DNA of 64,000 nt from Neckera pumila (GCA_963969595.1 OZ018411.1:7628501-7692500), one strand, 5' to 3'. Counted from the first letter of the stretch, positions 22,465 through 35,500 are shown. The notes: generated by a model not told the origin, from the letters alone. Numbers and translations are program-made.

Positions 22465-22790
22465 TTTGTAAATTGTCACAATTACGGAGTATTAAATTTC
22501 ACAATACTTCTTTGGCTTGTCATTGAGAAGCCTATTTATCATCTTATAATCTTTCAATTTATTTATCTTTGATTTTGATATGCATGTTACAACACCAACT
22601 CATGAGATTTCAATGTTTATCATGATTTGAACCATATTTATCTTTTGTTTCAACAACTATTCTTGAAATGGAGAGCATGAAGGAAATCTCAAAATGTGTG
22701 TTTTGTCTCAATTTCAATGAATGTGGCCTTAAATTCACTCTATTAGATGGAAAAGTGGGATCTACTAGATATCTTAGGCGTTACGTATAG

Positions 22791-22902
22791 GGCAATCCCC
22801 GCAGAGGAGGGCATTGCGCCAAATAATCGGCTGACGAGGAGGGCGGAGCTCGACGAGGAGGGCCGATTATTTGGCACAATGCCCGACGATAAGGGTATTG
22901 CC
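22791..22902. repeat. GC-rich long-stem hairpin
   Basis: 41-bp arms (22791-22831 and 22862-22902) share CCAAATAATCGGC / GCCGATTATTTGG and pair almost fully around a 30-bp loop of GACGAGGAGGGCGGAGCTC. It stands out in very AT-rich DNA. The short open frame 22747-23001 runs through the stem and is not thought to be a gene. ATAATCGG also recurs at 22999. Confidence 0.6.
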
Positions 22903-24149
22903 CGACGTAAAGCACAAGCAAAATTCAATGAAAACCTGGATGATAAATTGGAGCCGGATGAAAAATCCATAATCCCCGATTACGCGGATTTGCCCGCATA
23001 ATCGGGCATTACGGTGCAGAAACTTCCCCGCAGAATGAATGGGAGAAAACCCGCGAGTGGTTTACGTTTGTTGTATTGTCACCAAGTTTGGAAAGACAAC
23101 TTTAATTGGCCAGTGCCTTATTCATGAACATTTTCAAAATAGATATATTAGGAATAATTGAAGAAGACCAACAAAACAACAATTGTAAGACGTATAGTAT
23201 TGTAGCTATATAGGAAGTACAAGGGCAAAGACAGCAAAAGTGCGAGCTCTGCAACAAACTCTGCAATAAAATGTGGCTAAAGCATTCAAAATAGTATGTG
23301 TGCAAAAATTTAGATCTAAAAACATATCTCTAGAAATTATGCACATTCATAAAATGATGGAAAATGCAAGAAAATAGAAACTTTGGGATTTGATTTTTTT
23401 TAAATAGTAAAAAAATTCCAAAAATTCCAAAAGAAAGCCATATTTTCAAATGTGAAGATGCTTCTTCTCAACCATTTGCATCTTTGGAAAAAAAAATTGT
23501 ATTCTTTGCATGTGCGCAAAGGTAGTGCACTTTGAGTACACGTAGAAAGTAGAAACCTTATTATTTTTAAAAATTTCTTCATAGGCTTGAATAACTTTAG
23601 TGGAAATCTTTGAATTCCAATTTTCACCTTCAAATTTGCATTTTTGGGTTGGAAATAGTACTAATCCCTCCAAATGGCCAAAATAGACATCTGACTAGTA
23701 GATAGTTTAAAAGTAGCAAGCTAATTTTAAAAATTTAAGAAAATTATTCAATGTCTAAAACTACCATATACCTCATTTCAAATTTCATAGAAAATAGACC
23801 ATTAAAAAATTTCTCAGCCCTCTAGAGGGCCATTCAATAGTGACCAAACCAATCTATTACTCTATTAATCTTCTAAGAATTAGTAGGGGCATATAGCCAC
23901 CAATGCATTGTCAGAGTGAATGAATTTTGCAAAAGATGTCAAGACTCTAGTAATGAGGGTGTAGTAGAAGTTTGTTTAATAATCAGCCGCGTGAGCATAC
24001 ATGGTGATTAATTGGGAAATTAATCAAATTCAATGAAATTAAGCAAAATGAAGTGGATTCTCAAACTCATTGCCAAAAAAATTAGAGAACTCTTACGATT
24101 TCCAACTAGCTTCTAAAGCCACTTAGTTTAGGGTATTTGAAGAAGAGAA
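22903..24149. other. AT-rich, no gene seen
   Basis: A segment at 23795-23945 (CTCTAGAGGGCCATTCAATA, TAGTGACCAAACCAA) is similar to 4912-5040, so it is another dispersed repeat. Rest unrecognised. Confidence 0.5.
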
Positions 24150-25570
24150 AAGAAACTCTTTATGAACACATGGGGTGGTAGGAGGTAGAACAACCCATGT
24201 AGGATATGTAATTTAAAATTTGTAGTTTCTCAACCGCTCATTATTAAGTTTAACCTCTAAAAGCCCGTTGTCCCTTTGAGGGACAAATGCGTTTTTGGGC
24301 AAGTACCTATGGGTTGAAAGTTTCTGTTGATTTTTTTGAAACTTTTTTAGGAGGTAGAAAAATTGATTAGCTTCATGGGAATATAGTTTTTTTCACAATC
24401 GGTGCCCAGGAACAAAAGTTATGACCAAATATGTTCAAAACAAGGGACGGCGAGTAGCAAAAGAATTTTGCACCTTTTTTTTTTTTAGTATTTTTGTTCT
24501 CATAGATTATATTTTTGTCTATCTAAAAAGCTTTGATTCATTTCATTTGGATTTGTTATGAGAAAGTTATGGACATTCTTGTTTTTCGGTAGTTAGAGCA
24601 TCTTTTTGAAAAAATTAACTTGTAGGATTCATTTTTGAATGCAATTTTTCAAATTTTTCAAATTTTCTTTTTGCATGGATTACATTACTTGCTAGAACAA
24701 GCTCACCATTGAAATTAGTGCATTTTAATTCCATCTAAAATATATGAATATTTTAGATTTCCCCTCTATCTCGTACCTACTTCTATTTAACAATTTTTTC
24801 AATAATGAAAATTAAGTTTTTTTGAAACTTTGTTTTTGGGTAGATTGTCAACTCAATTATCTACTATAAGAATTTAACTCTCAAAAATCTGTAGTGTAAA
24901 AATTTTAAGTTAAAAATGTTCAAAGTCAAAAAATCCAGTCCCAGAATGTGTTGAGAAACTTGTTTTTTTCACTTTAAACGTAGATATCTTGCAATCTGTG
25001 CGGTCAAAAATTCTGAATTTTTTTCCACACATTCTCATACTAGTTAGGTGTAAGATCCTATGGTTAGATGTGCAAAAGGAACATTTTTCAATGAATTTCA
25101 CTCTTTGCTAAAAAAATGGCAGTTTGAGGTGCTTTTTGGCAAAAAAAAGGCCTTAGGCCTTTAGGGATTAAAGTAAGAATTATATTAAAACAAGAATTTT
25201 AGACCCCATTTAGGCATAGTAGAATGAATTTTTTCAAAAACTTTGAACTAAGCAAAGTTGGAGAATCAAGCTAGTTTTATCTCCAAATTTTTTTTTGAAA
25301 TTTAGAGCCTACAATAAAATGTCAAAAAAATCTCCCTTTCAACCCTTTTTAGATTTTTATCCATAACTTTTATTGGAGGCTTGAAACCTCAAACGGATTT
25401 TTAGAGATGAAAACTAGACTTATTCTCCAACTTTATCTAGTTCAAAGTTTTCTGAAAAAATTCATTCTACTTTGCCTAAATGGGGTTTAAATTATAGTTT
25501 TAATATAATTCTTGCATTTGACAATGAGTGATTTATCTCCTAAATATCCCATATCCTTTGAAGAATCACC
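24150..25570. repeat. Foldback repeat split by a TTAA element
   Basis: Related to 5290-5946. TTGGAGGCTTGAAACCTCAA and AACGGATTTTTAGAGATGA match it, and inverted arms CATTTAGGCATAGTAGAATG (25207) and CATTCTACTTTGCCTAAATG (25464) remain. The element 24254-25167 sits in its left arm. Confidence 0.5.
24254..25167 (+). mobile_element. TTAA-flanked piggyBac-like non-autonomous element, nested in a foldback repeat
   Basis: TTAA at 24250-24253 and 25168-25171. Ends CCTCTAAAAGCCC and GGCCTTTAGGGA are inverted. 914 bp, no coding capacity. A subterminal palindrome GTCCCTTTGAGGGAC sits near the left end. The flanks belong to a separate repeat family also seen at 5.3-5.9 kb, so the insertion is younger than that repeat. 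Confidence 0.65.
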
Positions 25571-25883
25571 ATGGACAATTGATTTTTCTATAAAAATAAC
25601 CTCTTCACCCTTCCTTCTCACCAATTTTCAATGAATTAAGTCTATCTTGAGTCACTAGAAAAAATCTTGATAGTAAAAGTCCTTAGACTATTTTTGACAT
25701 TTTTTTTTCCATAACTTGGTTAGGAAACAAGATATGCAAAAATCACGGTTAAAGTGCATTACAATATCTGAATCTTGATTATTTAACTACTTGTACTTAG
25801 GTTTCAAACCACTGACAGTCTTCAAACATCGCAACTTCAAATGATTGACTATAGGAGAAAAACAAATCATTAAGCAAAATTAA

Positions 25884-26745
25884 CCCCTAAAAGACCAAAC
25901 GGTGTTTTTTTGGCAACATAGCAATTTTGGATAGCTCACTAGTCACTACGAATGAAAATTTTAATTTTTTTTCCTTTGAAAATTTTGCAGAACATATTCC
26001 CAAGGAGTAGCTTTAAGGCCCAACAACTTTCAAAACTTTTGACTACATGGTTAAAAAGTTATTGGATGATATGTCATTTTCAATGGCCAGTGGGTAGCTC
26101 AAAAAATTTCGGAAAAATCATTTAAAAAAAGAATAAAACTTAAAATTGGTTTCTTGATTTATATACACATGTATAGCTTTAAATTATTCCATTTTGATTT
26201 ATGAGATGAAAATTATGAGGTGTTCTAGTTTGCGGGCAGTTATAGATTTCCTACTCTAAAATAAACTTTGAAGTGCTTTATTTAACTCAATTTTTAACAA
26301 TTTTTGAAAAAATAGAAGCATAGGATGCATATTGTTTATTACAACATTATAACCATTGGGATTGAATTCCATATTTAAATTCTTAACAATTTAGTGTTTT
26401 GAATCATTCTCTACTTCTTTCTACAACCTATGTTTTTCTTGTATGTTGTACAATTCCAAATGATCTGAATTTTTCAAGCATGCAGAGAACTTGCTTTGAA
26501 GAATCAATTCTAAGAGGGACCACCATTCTGGACATTTTTCATTTAAATGTGATCTTGTGAAGTGTAGCTGCTTGGTTTTTGCAGGGCCCAAAAAAGGGTC
26601 TTTGTCAGTTCAAATGCTAATATGTTGCAGTGTACAAGGTGGAAAATTCTGAAATTTTTTCAACATATTCTCAAACAAGCTTACTACAAGATACTATGGT
26701 TATATGTGTCTAAAAATGTCTTTTTTTTCTAGAATTTGGTACTTA
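25884..26745 (+). mobile_element. TTAA piggyBac-like element, right end lost
   Basis: Left flank TTAA at 25880-25883 and left end CCCCTAAAAGACC. The body matches, in reverse, the element at 39368-40292. Similarity stops near 26745 at a segment reading AGAATTTGGTACTT, before the expected CTTTAGGGG-TTAA terminus, so the right end is truncated or replaced. Non-coding. Confidence 0.5.
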
Positions 26746-27187
26746 TATAATGAAATCTTTGCATACATATCTAGATTTTCAATTGAATGGTGAGACATTG
26801 AAGGCTTTTTGAATCTTCTCTAATATAGTAGGAAATAAATGGGGTCTCAAGAAAGGTGGTTGCAAAAAACACGTGTCCTATTTTCTTTCATACATTCATT
26901 TGTTCAATGTAAAAGATGTTTTGTACCATAAATGATTGAATGAATAGAAAATTCAGAAGTAAGCTTCCTATAACAACACAAAATATACTAGAATCATTTC
27001 AATTTTTTCAAACTAATTAAATAGGTGAGATTGAATTTTGAATACATGTTACAATGTTACACATATGGTTTTGGTGTTTTTTAGTACTTTTTTTTGACAA
27101 ATTACAATTTCAAATTTAAGTAGGCTAGTTCTTGTAATAGAAATACACAATTTTAGGAGAGGGATTTCTAATAAACATATTCCAAGT

Positions 27188-27420
27188 CATTAGAGAAAAT
27201 TTTAGGCCTCCAAAGGGCTGCTCCACAATCCTCCAAAGGACCCTGAAATAGTGTTTTTTGGGGCTGAAAATTATTTTTTGCCCTATTTCCGCACAGCAAT
27301 TTTTGCTGTGACAATGGTGCAGGAATCTAATTTGCAAGAAATATATATATATATAAATCTTAAAAAGAACTAAATTAAAAAAAAAAAAAGTACAAAAGTT
27401 GATTATTTTGACGAAAGTTG
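27188..27420 (+). repeat. MITE family B, copy 3, truncated
   Basis: Starts CATTAGAGAAAATTTTAGGC, with CTGCTCCACAATCCTCCAAA and TGCAGGAATC motifs. The right inverted end was not found. Confidence 0.45.
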
Positions 27421-28244
27421 ATTGAAAGTGTGCTATATTTAGGTTGAATTTTTATTGAGTTAAAAATGGTTTTCTAGTTCTAGCTTTGATCTTCATTCTT
27501 TGTTAAATTGGCAACAATGGCCACTTTTAAAATAATTTTTTCAAGTGCATTTTTAAAATTTAAAAAACAAAAATGCAAAAGTCTCAATTTCTAGTATAAC
27601 TTGCAATTTGTGGTTGAAATGGTATTTCAGAGTACACTGCAAGACTCAACAATATTGTTGGGGGAACGGGGGCATATAGCGCTTCCAATCTGCCAATGTA
27701 GATTGTTTTTTGACAAAACATGTATTGCCATCTATCCTTGCTATCAATGATGAACATCATGTGTTGTTAAAATCATAGATCTGAAATCCAATTGATTGTC
27801 CAAATTTCATATTTTATGCCCCAAATAATACTGAAGGTGACCTATAGTACAAAAAAGACTAAAAGGCTGAAAATAAAAAATGCTATAAATAATACAAGTG
27901 TTCATTGCAATGGCCTTCTAAGGCCATTTGACTCTGGCTAGTAGTACAAATACAACAAAAAGAGGAAGTAAAAAATAATATATATTTTTTGAATTTAAAA
28001 AAATTGCAAATTGCCACATCATTGCAAGTGACATGTCAAATTGTGATTTCAATAAAAAAGTTTTAAATTTTCAAATTAGTTTTTATTTCCTTAGATTTGT
28101 TGTGCTGGTTTAAGTCAAATGGCTCTTTCAAGGGAGTTGAGGTTCCATTTTTCTTAATGGGATATAAGTTTACAAAGTATATTTACAAAATTGATATGTA
28201 TTTTTTTTTTTAACAATTTAGGCTAACAGTCTCTAGATCCTTAA

Positions 28245-29165
28245 CCCCTAAAGCATCGGCATGCGTCTTTTGGCTATATAGAAATTTTGGGCAGGTACGT
28301 GTGACTAGAGGTTTCAATATTTTAGGCTGAAATTTTAATAGAAGGTCAGAAGGTGGGCACAAGGAATATCTTTCATATGCACCAAATTTCATGACATTTG
28401 AAAATGTGAGTAAAAAATTATGGCCTAATATGTTACTTTTTTTGTACTTGGGCAGCCTGGATAGATAAAAAAAAAAATTCAAAAAGAAATTTGAAAATTG
28501 GTTTTCTAGAGTCATATATATATATAAAACTTCGAATCATCCCATTTTGATCAATGGGTCAAAAATTATGAAGATTTTTAGTTTGCAAGCAGTTATAGAA
28601 AATCTATTCTAAAATAAACTTTGAAGTCTTTTATCTTACTCAATTTTCAATATTTTTTGAAAAGAATAAAATTATAGGATGTAGATTATTTATTAAAACA
28701 TTGCAGCAACTGGGATTGACGTTTTTCAATTCTATAATTCAATTCTTAACAGCTTAATATTTTGAATCATTCTACTATTTACTTACTATTTTTTTCCTAT
28801 ATATTGGACAATTCCAAATGACATGAAAATTTTCAAGTATGCAGCCAGCTTATTTAGGAAAAAAAGTTCAAAGAAGCACCATCATTTTAGACATTTTTTC
28901 ATTGAAAAGTGAGCTTGTGAAGTGCTGCTGTCTTGTTTTTTGCAAGGCCAAAAAAATAGTTTCAATAAATTTGAATGCTTATAGCTTGCAATGATGCAAT
29001 CCATGTGGTGGAAATTTTAGAAATTTTTACCATATGTTCTCAAGTCAACATACTACAAGATCCTATGGTTACATGTGTCAAAATTAAAAAAAAATTGTGT
29101 ACATATACTAAAATTGGCATTTTTTGAGCGTTTTTGGTGCAAATATAGTCATGGAATTTTAGGGG
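28245..29165 (+). mobile_element. TTAA-flanked piggyBac-like non-autonomous element
   Basis: TTAA at 28241-28244 and 29166-29169. Ends CCCCTAAAGCATC and GAATTTTAGGGG are inverted. 921 bp, non-coding. The interior resembles 47148-48176 in the same orientation. Confidence 0.65.
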
Positions 29166-30060
29166 TTAAAAGAGTAATGATGGCTAGTAAAGCTACAAGG
29201 CGCAAAGAAATTTGAATTAGTCTTAGGGTGATTTGCTTGCAAATTTTTTAAGAATAGTTTTAGAGATTAGGATGTTTGAGACAGTGAACTGATTGAAGAC
29301 ATTCAAGTGTATAGAAATGGCTTATTTCATTTTTTGAAATATTTCTTTCCTATGTTAGGTGTTTTTATAACTTTTCATTTTCAATTATAAGTTTTCAAAA
29401 CTCATACTTAAGCTTTTTTAGTTTTTCACTGAAAGAAGACATTGGAGAAAATTTGGACTCTCTAGAAAGCCATTTTTTTGCTGGCTAGAACTCTAGAAGT
29501 GCAAATATAGCAAAAAGTAAAAGAAATTTCAATAAATTAAATAATAGCAGAATTGAGTATTCCAAAGATTCAACGCCTTTCAGAGCACCAATTCTGAAAC
29601 ACAAATCAGTACATTTCCTAGATTTCAGCTCTCTGTGAACACATAATTATTGGGCGCCCGGAATCACACCATTTCAATGAAATTGTCGTTAATGACATGG
29701 TACACTTTACCATCCTTGCACCGATACTTGATGCTCTTTCTCAATCACAATCAACATACGAGTACAAGACCATCGACCTGATCGAAGCCAGAATGACCAT
29801 CGATCCAAGCCGGAATGTCTAGCTAGACTTGTAAGTTCCAGTTTCCTGAACGACTGATCGATTCATCCTGGCTAGCAGAAATCACCGACCTGATCGAAAG
29901 CTAGAATGACCATCGATCCAAGCCAGAATGTCTAGATTTGGCAGTTCCAGTTTCCTGAACTACTGACAGATTCATCCCAGCAGAAATGCCGATTCAACAC
30001 CAGAAGTGCCAGACTACGGGCGTTCCGGATCCGGCGCTGGCCTGCCTTTGGAACCAACCG

Positions 30061-30180
30061 ATATTTCGTTAAAATGCGGTATTCCAAGCACTTGGCACTG
30101 TCACGTTTAGACCCAGCGGTCTGAATTCTGAAATCTATACGGAAAAATGGCGTATGGAATATCGCCTTTTAACGAAATTT
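30061..30180 (+). mobile_element. Short MITE in the copy 2 5' flank
   Basis: Inverted ends TTTCGTTAAAATGCGGTATT (30064 on) and TGGAATATCGCCTTTTAACG (30155 on). The equivalent place in copy 3 (GCCTTTGGAACCTCGCAAGG, 48680) has no such segment. Exact target duplication not resolved. Confidence 0.55.
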
Positions 30181-30970
30181 CCCCACCCCGCAAGATCAAG
30201 ACAGAGCAATCTAGACCTCCACTTGTGCAGGCCGCATTTGCCTTGCGAGGCACTCCCTTAGGGCACGAAAGCGGACGTCAAGGCGCTTTCACACAGCCCA
30301 AGTCACATGCTACAGTAACAATATCCTTAAAAAAATAATAAAATAGTCACTGCAAGTGCATGGGATCCTAGCCTTTGTGCTACGGCAGATTTGAGCGTGC
30401 GTTCACCTCGCTTGCCTTCGTCCAGGACACGCTCCTACCCGGCAGTCCGTCGTGTGGGGCGCGTGCGACCCCGACCCAGCACTCGCTCCAGACTTGGCGG
30501 GATTCTTTCCGCTTGAGCCACAATCCAGGGTCCATGCTCGTTCTGACGGACACGATTGCTGTTCCGCAGGGAGACTTCGTTTGCGGTAAAGTATGCCTGC
30601 ACCTGCACCGGTGCGCACGCCGACTCTACTTGAGCGCGGAACGCGTGGTGCTTACGAGGGACTGGATCACCATCGCTTTGGTAGAGCTGAGTGGTTTCGT
30701 TTCGATTTTGTCAGAACACAAAGTAAGTTAACGAAAATTTTAATCCAAAATAAGAAGAGAAAACAGGACCAAACCTTCCCACCAAGACCCGCCAGGGGGA
30801 ACCGGGGAAGGCCGCGACACGACACGGACAGACCTAAAAGTAACCAGTAACGACGCTGCGGACCAATGGATGACTTCCCTATTAACTTTAGAAAAAGAGA
30901 ATGCAACCATTGGTCCAATAATCGCAGAATCTTAGTGACTACCTTGATGATGGGGGCCGGGGCTGCATCC

Positions 30971-31351
30971 ATAAGAGCGTCCCCACCCGTCTTGCATAAT
31001 GGATGACTTGTTAAGGTTAAGAGAGGTTTGCAAAATTGCCCCACCCGTCTTGCATAATGGATCAACTTGTTAAGAGGTCAAGCCAAAAGCCTCCGGTGGC
31101 TTGCAAAACCGGACTTTTTTGCAAGCCAAAGGGTGGCTTGCAAACCGACTAGCAAATCACATGAGATAAGCACTTTTCCACTTTCCTCAAAAGCAAGGAC
31201 ATGATCTGTGAATGTGGACGTAGCTCATTGGATGACGATGGCCTCTTAAGAGACCATGGGGTGGGACGACCCTTCTTCCCCGGCTTGCAAAATGGACTGC
31301 CAGGCTTGCAACCTGGCTTGCATTTTGCAAGCCGGGTGGTGATGCTCTTAT
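30971..31351 (+). mobile_element. MITE-like insertion in the copy 2 5' flank
   Basis: Inverted ends ATAAGAGCGTCCCCACCCGT and ACCACCCGGC (as read in reverse from 31344-31351 inward, GCTCTTAT outermost). The motif CACCCGTCTTGCATAATGGA occurs twice, and GGCTTGCAAA several times. Copy 3 lacks 30843-31345, so the insertion may have brought extra flanking DNA or be composite. Confidence 0.5.
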
Positions 31352-31585
31352 TGTTCCCATTTTGAGCAGAATTATGTGGCTGCATGCAATTTACCTGTGA
31401 ATCTATTCAGTACTGCGATGGACTTTACATCCTGCGAAAGCGCTGCAAAAAAGTTTGGAATGAAGCGAATCGGCCTGCTGCTGATAATGTTTTCACACCC
31501 ACCACACGTTACGAATCCGGCGTCGTGACTGAAGGCATACCCTCGATCAAATCGCTCTAATCTTACCTCCTGCATTGGGTCCTAC

Positions 31586-31877
31586 CAGGGCTTTTTTTGG
31601 GGGGGGGGTTCGGGTTCCAGATTGCACCAGAAAAAAAGAATTTGGCTAAAAAATGGCAAAAAATTGTGAAGTTTTTCACCCAAAAACTTTAAATAAAAAA
31701 ACAAAACTTGGATGAAATTGTCAAGTTGTGGATGAAAGTAGAATTATGTACATGTGATATGTGCTAGTGTGATATTTTATATCCAATATGTAGATGAATG
31801 CTGAAATTTTGAGCACCATTATAACATTTTATATCGCCACTTTTGGCACTTCATAAAAAATGAAAGAAAAAGCCCTG
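31586..31877 (+). mobile_element. hAT-like MITE in the copy 2 5' flank
   Basis: 292 bp with inverted ends CAGGGCTTTTTTTGGG and AAAAAGCCCTG. Right flank GTCCCTAC, left flank GGTCCTAC: an 8-bp duplication with one base lost. Copies 1 and 3 have the uninterrupted site GGGTCCCTACTAT at 7499 and 49547. Eight-bp duplication and CAGGG ends are typical of hAT elements. Confidence 0.65.
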
Positions 31878-32362
31878 GTCCCTACTATTAATTCACTCCA
31901 GCTCTTCATTCAGCCATCTGAAAAGGAACCAGTCTAGAATAAGCCACACACTTGCCACAATCCCATTGACTGCAGCGCACTTGTCACACATGCAAACTCA
32001 TGCAAGTTTACGAATTCACAGAGCTGCAATCGGATCAGATGGAAATGGGCACGTGCTGGTAGAGTTCCCCATTAAGTAAGAGTGATTACAGAGGTAGTCC
32101 AGCCGGAATCCATTCAATTATGTCATTTATGCGTTGACATGGACCTGGTCGAAAATTTGATTCCGTCCACTTGCATATTGGCTCATCTTGATCCTCAGAT
32201 TCTTAAAACACCAACCTCAAGTAGCCAACTTGGCATATTATTTCATGCAAAATATGTCGCATGCGATTGTCGTCGTGTACGGTAGCCCCTCACAAAGCAC
32301 ATTTTTAATTCAATAATACTCCGTATTTGATTTCTGGACCAATTTCAACGAGAAAGCAAACT

Positions 32363-32368
32363 TATAAA
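32363..32368 (+). promoter_or_regulatory. Candidate TATA box, FRO copy 2
   Basis: TATAAA 220 bp before the ATG, at the position equivalent to the boxes of copies 1 and 3. Confidence 0.45.
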
Positions 32369-32582
32369 TGACATCCTCTGTACGATCAAAGTCGTGGTAG
32401 TACGAGGTTGGTACGGCGCGAATACTTCTCGAAGGCAGGAGCGCTAAATGTTGACTTGTGAGTGATCAGCACGCAGGTTTGCACATATGGTGAGGAAGTA
32501 AGAGGTCCTCGACCTTGGGACTGCCTATTCGGAGATTCTGTTCTCATCTCGAGATTGGTTCGAGGTTCCAATCGCCGTAGCA

Positions 32583-35500
32583 ATGGCAGCAGCCGTCATG
32601 AAGTCCGGTCTCTCATCTGCAAGCGGGACACCGAGATGGGTGCTCCCAGTCAAGCACCTCCTGTGGGGGTTTGCGTGGCTGATCACAGCATTCTACGCCT
32701 TTGTATGGATCAGCGCGCCTGATAAGAAGGTTGGCTATAAGTTCGCCGACAAAGTGTACCCCGCTTTCGAAAAAAACAAGCAGTGGGGAGGGCCTGGTAA
32801 GCTAGCTGTTCCACTTGACTTGGTTTCCTGAGTTTAGAACCTCTGACGTTCATGGAACTGACAGATCGTAATCAGTTGGATTGGCGCATTTTCAGTTGTC
32901 CCACTGATATCGCCGTTCAATTGTTGAGACAGCATGAAGAAACCAACAGTGTGTTGCTGTTTCAACCACCTTCCACGTTGAATCAACTTCCAACTGTTTG
33001 TTTTCAGACAGTATACTGTACATATTTGAACTGGCGGTTTCCACTAGTGTGGTCAGGTCTGTAGGAACCAGTCCTGTATTTTAGAGCGCTGAGAAGTTGG
33101 ACTTCACAGTTTTAAAGCTCTGGAATATCGAAACACGCCGCTTTCACTCACGTGACCATTCCATGATGGACTGGGTGCGCGCTGAGGCAAGGCTGCATAG
33201 GTCTTTCTTCAACATTCTAGCCCTGGCAGTATGCAGGTTTCCATGAACTTAGAATCTGCATCGCTGACAGCACGGTCCGTGCAAGAAAATTTTCGATACA
33301 GACCTGTAAGTCCTGCTGATGTCATGGAAACTGGAACGTCAATTTCTAAGTTTTGTGCACATAGTCGCGAGTTTGCGCTTTGCCGCTTTCCAAGGCGGGC
33401 CCTTTGAAGACTATTTAAGCTGTTAGTACCGGCTCTAGTTGCAAGAGCTTTGTGCATTGAGATTGTCAATCAAATTTGGTGGTCTGAATGGCTGCCAATA
33501 CAACGAAATTGACGTTTTGGTCGACTGTCATAACGTCGTGACACGATGTTAAAGCCATGGTTCAGTTCATTAATTCCACTCTTTCGATCCTTGGTTTGCT
33601 TTAATCATAGACTGAAAAAAGGACATGTGCTCTGCCTTGGTCTGCAGGCGCGGACCTGCTTCTGTACTCGGCACCAATTCTGGTGTTGGCAATTGTCGCT
33701 TGCGTGTCTCTTGAACTTGACAAAGCCTATCCCACCAGGTGATGTTCGCCCCCAGACTGTTCTGTTTGCTGTTCTATCGGCTGAAGTTTCCTAAGTCCTG
33801 AAACTGATGAGTTTGGTTCTCTCCGTCTGCATTGTAGAGTGACTGTCACGTTTGGAGATGACACACTGACTCACGTACTGCTGATCAATTTGCTCCCTGC
33901 AGACGGAAGGCATCAAAGCAAAGGAACGGATGGCTGAGGCGGGTGTGGGATGGTTTGTTTACGCAGCCGCTGGTGGTGAGGGGACCAATGGGCATGATGA
34001 ACGCCGCAGAAATCGTGGGCTTTGCCATGGTGCTCTTTGTTGTCTTATGGCAATTCTGGAAGTATACAATCGACTACTTCAAGGAGGTTGATGCTGGAGA
34101 GGTCGAATCTGACGATCCTAAATACACCCAGTAAGTCCCACGTACAGCTGAGCTAGAATTTGCCTTGAAACTTGGTCAAATTCAACAGTTCAAAACTTGC
34201 ATGTCTGGAAAGCTTTGCATGCAGTCACATGTTTACACCATTTAATATGTTCTTGATCTTTGTAACTGACTGTTGCGGATCATGAAATGCTGCAGTGCAT
34301 GGATGAAATTCGAGTGCGTAGCGGTGATGCTGGGATGGGTGTCGATGATTCCTATTGCGATGCTGTTTCTGCCTGTCACAAGGGGCTCTCCAATCCTCAA
34401 GTTGATTGACATCCCTTTCGAGCACGCTGTCAAGTATCATGTTTGGCTCGGGCACTTGACGCTCATCCTCGTCTTAGCTCACGGTGTTGCTTACGGTATC
34501 TTCTACGGTGCCATGAACGAAGCGCATCTGGTAAGTAAGCTTGTGTAATTGCATTTGTGTCGAGATCTTTGGGAAGTGGGGTCAAGTCATCGAGATCAAA
34601 TTTTTATTACTGCGCATGCGTGCACGAGATTTCAAGCCGGACGGCTGTAGATTAATGGCATGCAAGTGAGTAGAGAACTCGGTTTCCTGCCTCGAGGAGT
34701 GACCTGCACAATAAGTCAAAGGCATGAGTCCAACCGTATCTATTAAGGAGTAGTAGATTTGGTGCTGGGCAGTTGGTAAGAGGGCTCTGGAGTCTGCCTT
34801 GTAACGACATGAGTATCCTCTCCGGATACCTCTTTTTGGCTCAAATGCTCCATATTCGCAAATCTGACTGGAACTGTCATACTGTTATTTGCAGTTTGTG
34901 AAATGGCAGAAAACGGGAATTTCCAATCTTGCGGGAGTGATAGCACTCATCGCCGGCCTTTTCATGTGGCCGACGTCTCTAGCGTGGGCCCGACGGCGTC
35001 ACTTCAACCTCTTCTTCAGCGTGCACCAGTTGTACATCATTTTCTTTGCGTTTGCAGCGTATCACCTGGGCATTTGGCTGACTGGCCTATTCCTCGCCGG
35101 ACCATTTCTGTTTTTCATCGACCGATTTCTGCGCTTCCTGCAGTCGAGGAGGTCCATCCGGGGGGTCAAAGCCAGAGTACTCCCAACTGGCATCGTCGAG
35201 TTGAAGCTACCCGTGTCCCCGGGCAACTCGTACAATCCCTTGAGCTTCATGTTCGTCAACCTCCGCGGCTTGGCGATATTGCATTGGCATCCTTTCAGCA
35301 CTGCCTCGACGCCGCTGGACAACACCAAGTACATGTCCGTCTTGATCAAACCACTCGGCGACTGGACGGAAAGTCTTCGCAAGGCAATTGACGACAATAA
35401 AGCCAATCGCCACAGCCCAGAGAGTTCAGGAGGAAAGTGCCCAATCTCACTGCAACTGTTCGCCGAAGGTCCATACGGCCATGAGTCCAACTACTTCCTC

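Larger units (their letters stand above)
29640..32582 (+). repeat. Duplicated 5' flank of FRO copy 2, enlarged by insertions
   Basis: Homologous to 6660-8193 and 48395-50243 but longer because of insertions at about 30061-30180, 30843-31351 and 31586-31877. It also holds two direct copies (about 29768-29876 and 29884-29996) of a block containing ACCATCGATCCAAGCC that is single in copy 3. Open frames across 30147-31065 are not conserved in the other copies. Confidence 0.7.

Noticed and set aside
22747..23001. 84-codon frame with charged residues
   Set aside because: It runs through both arms of a GC-rich hairpin, which explains its composition.
30375..31065. Possible gene upstream of FRO copy 2
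   Set aside because: The frames are not preserved in the homologous flanks at 7 kb and 49 kb, and part of the interval is inserted repeat.
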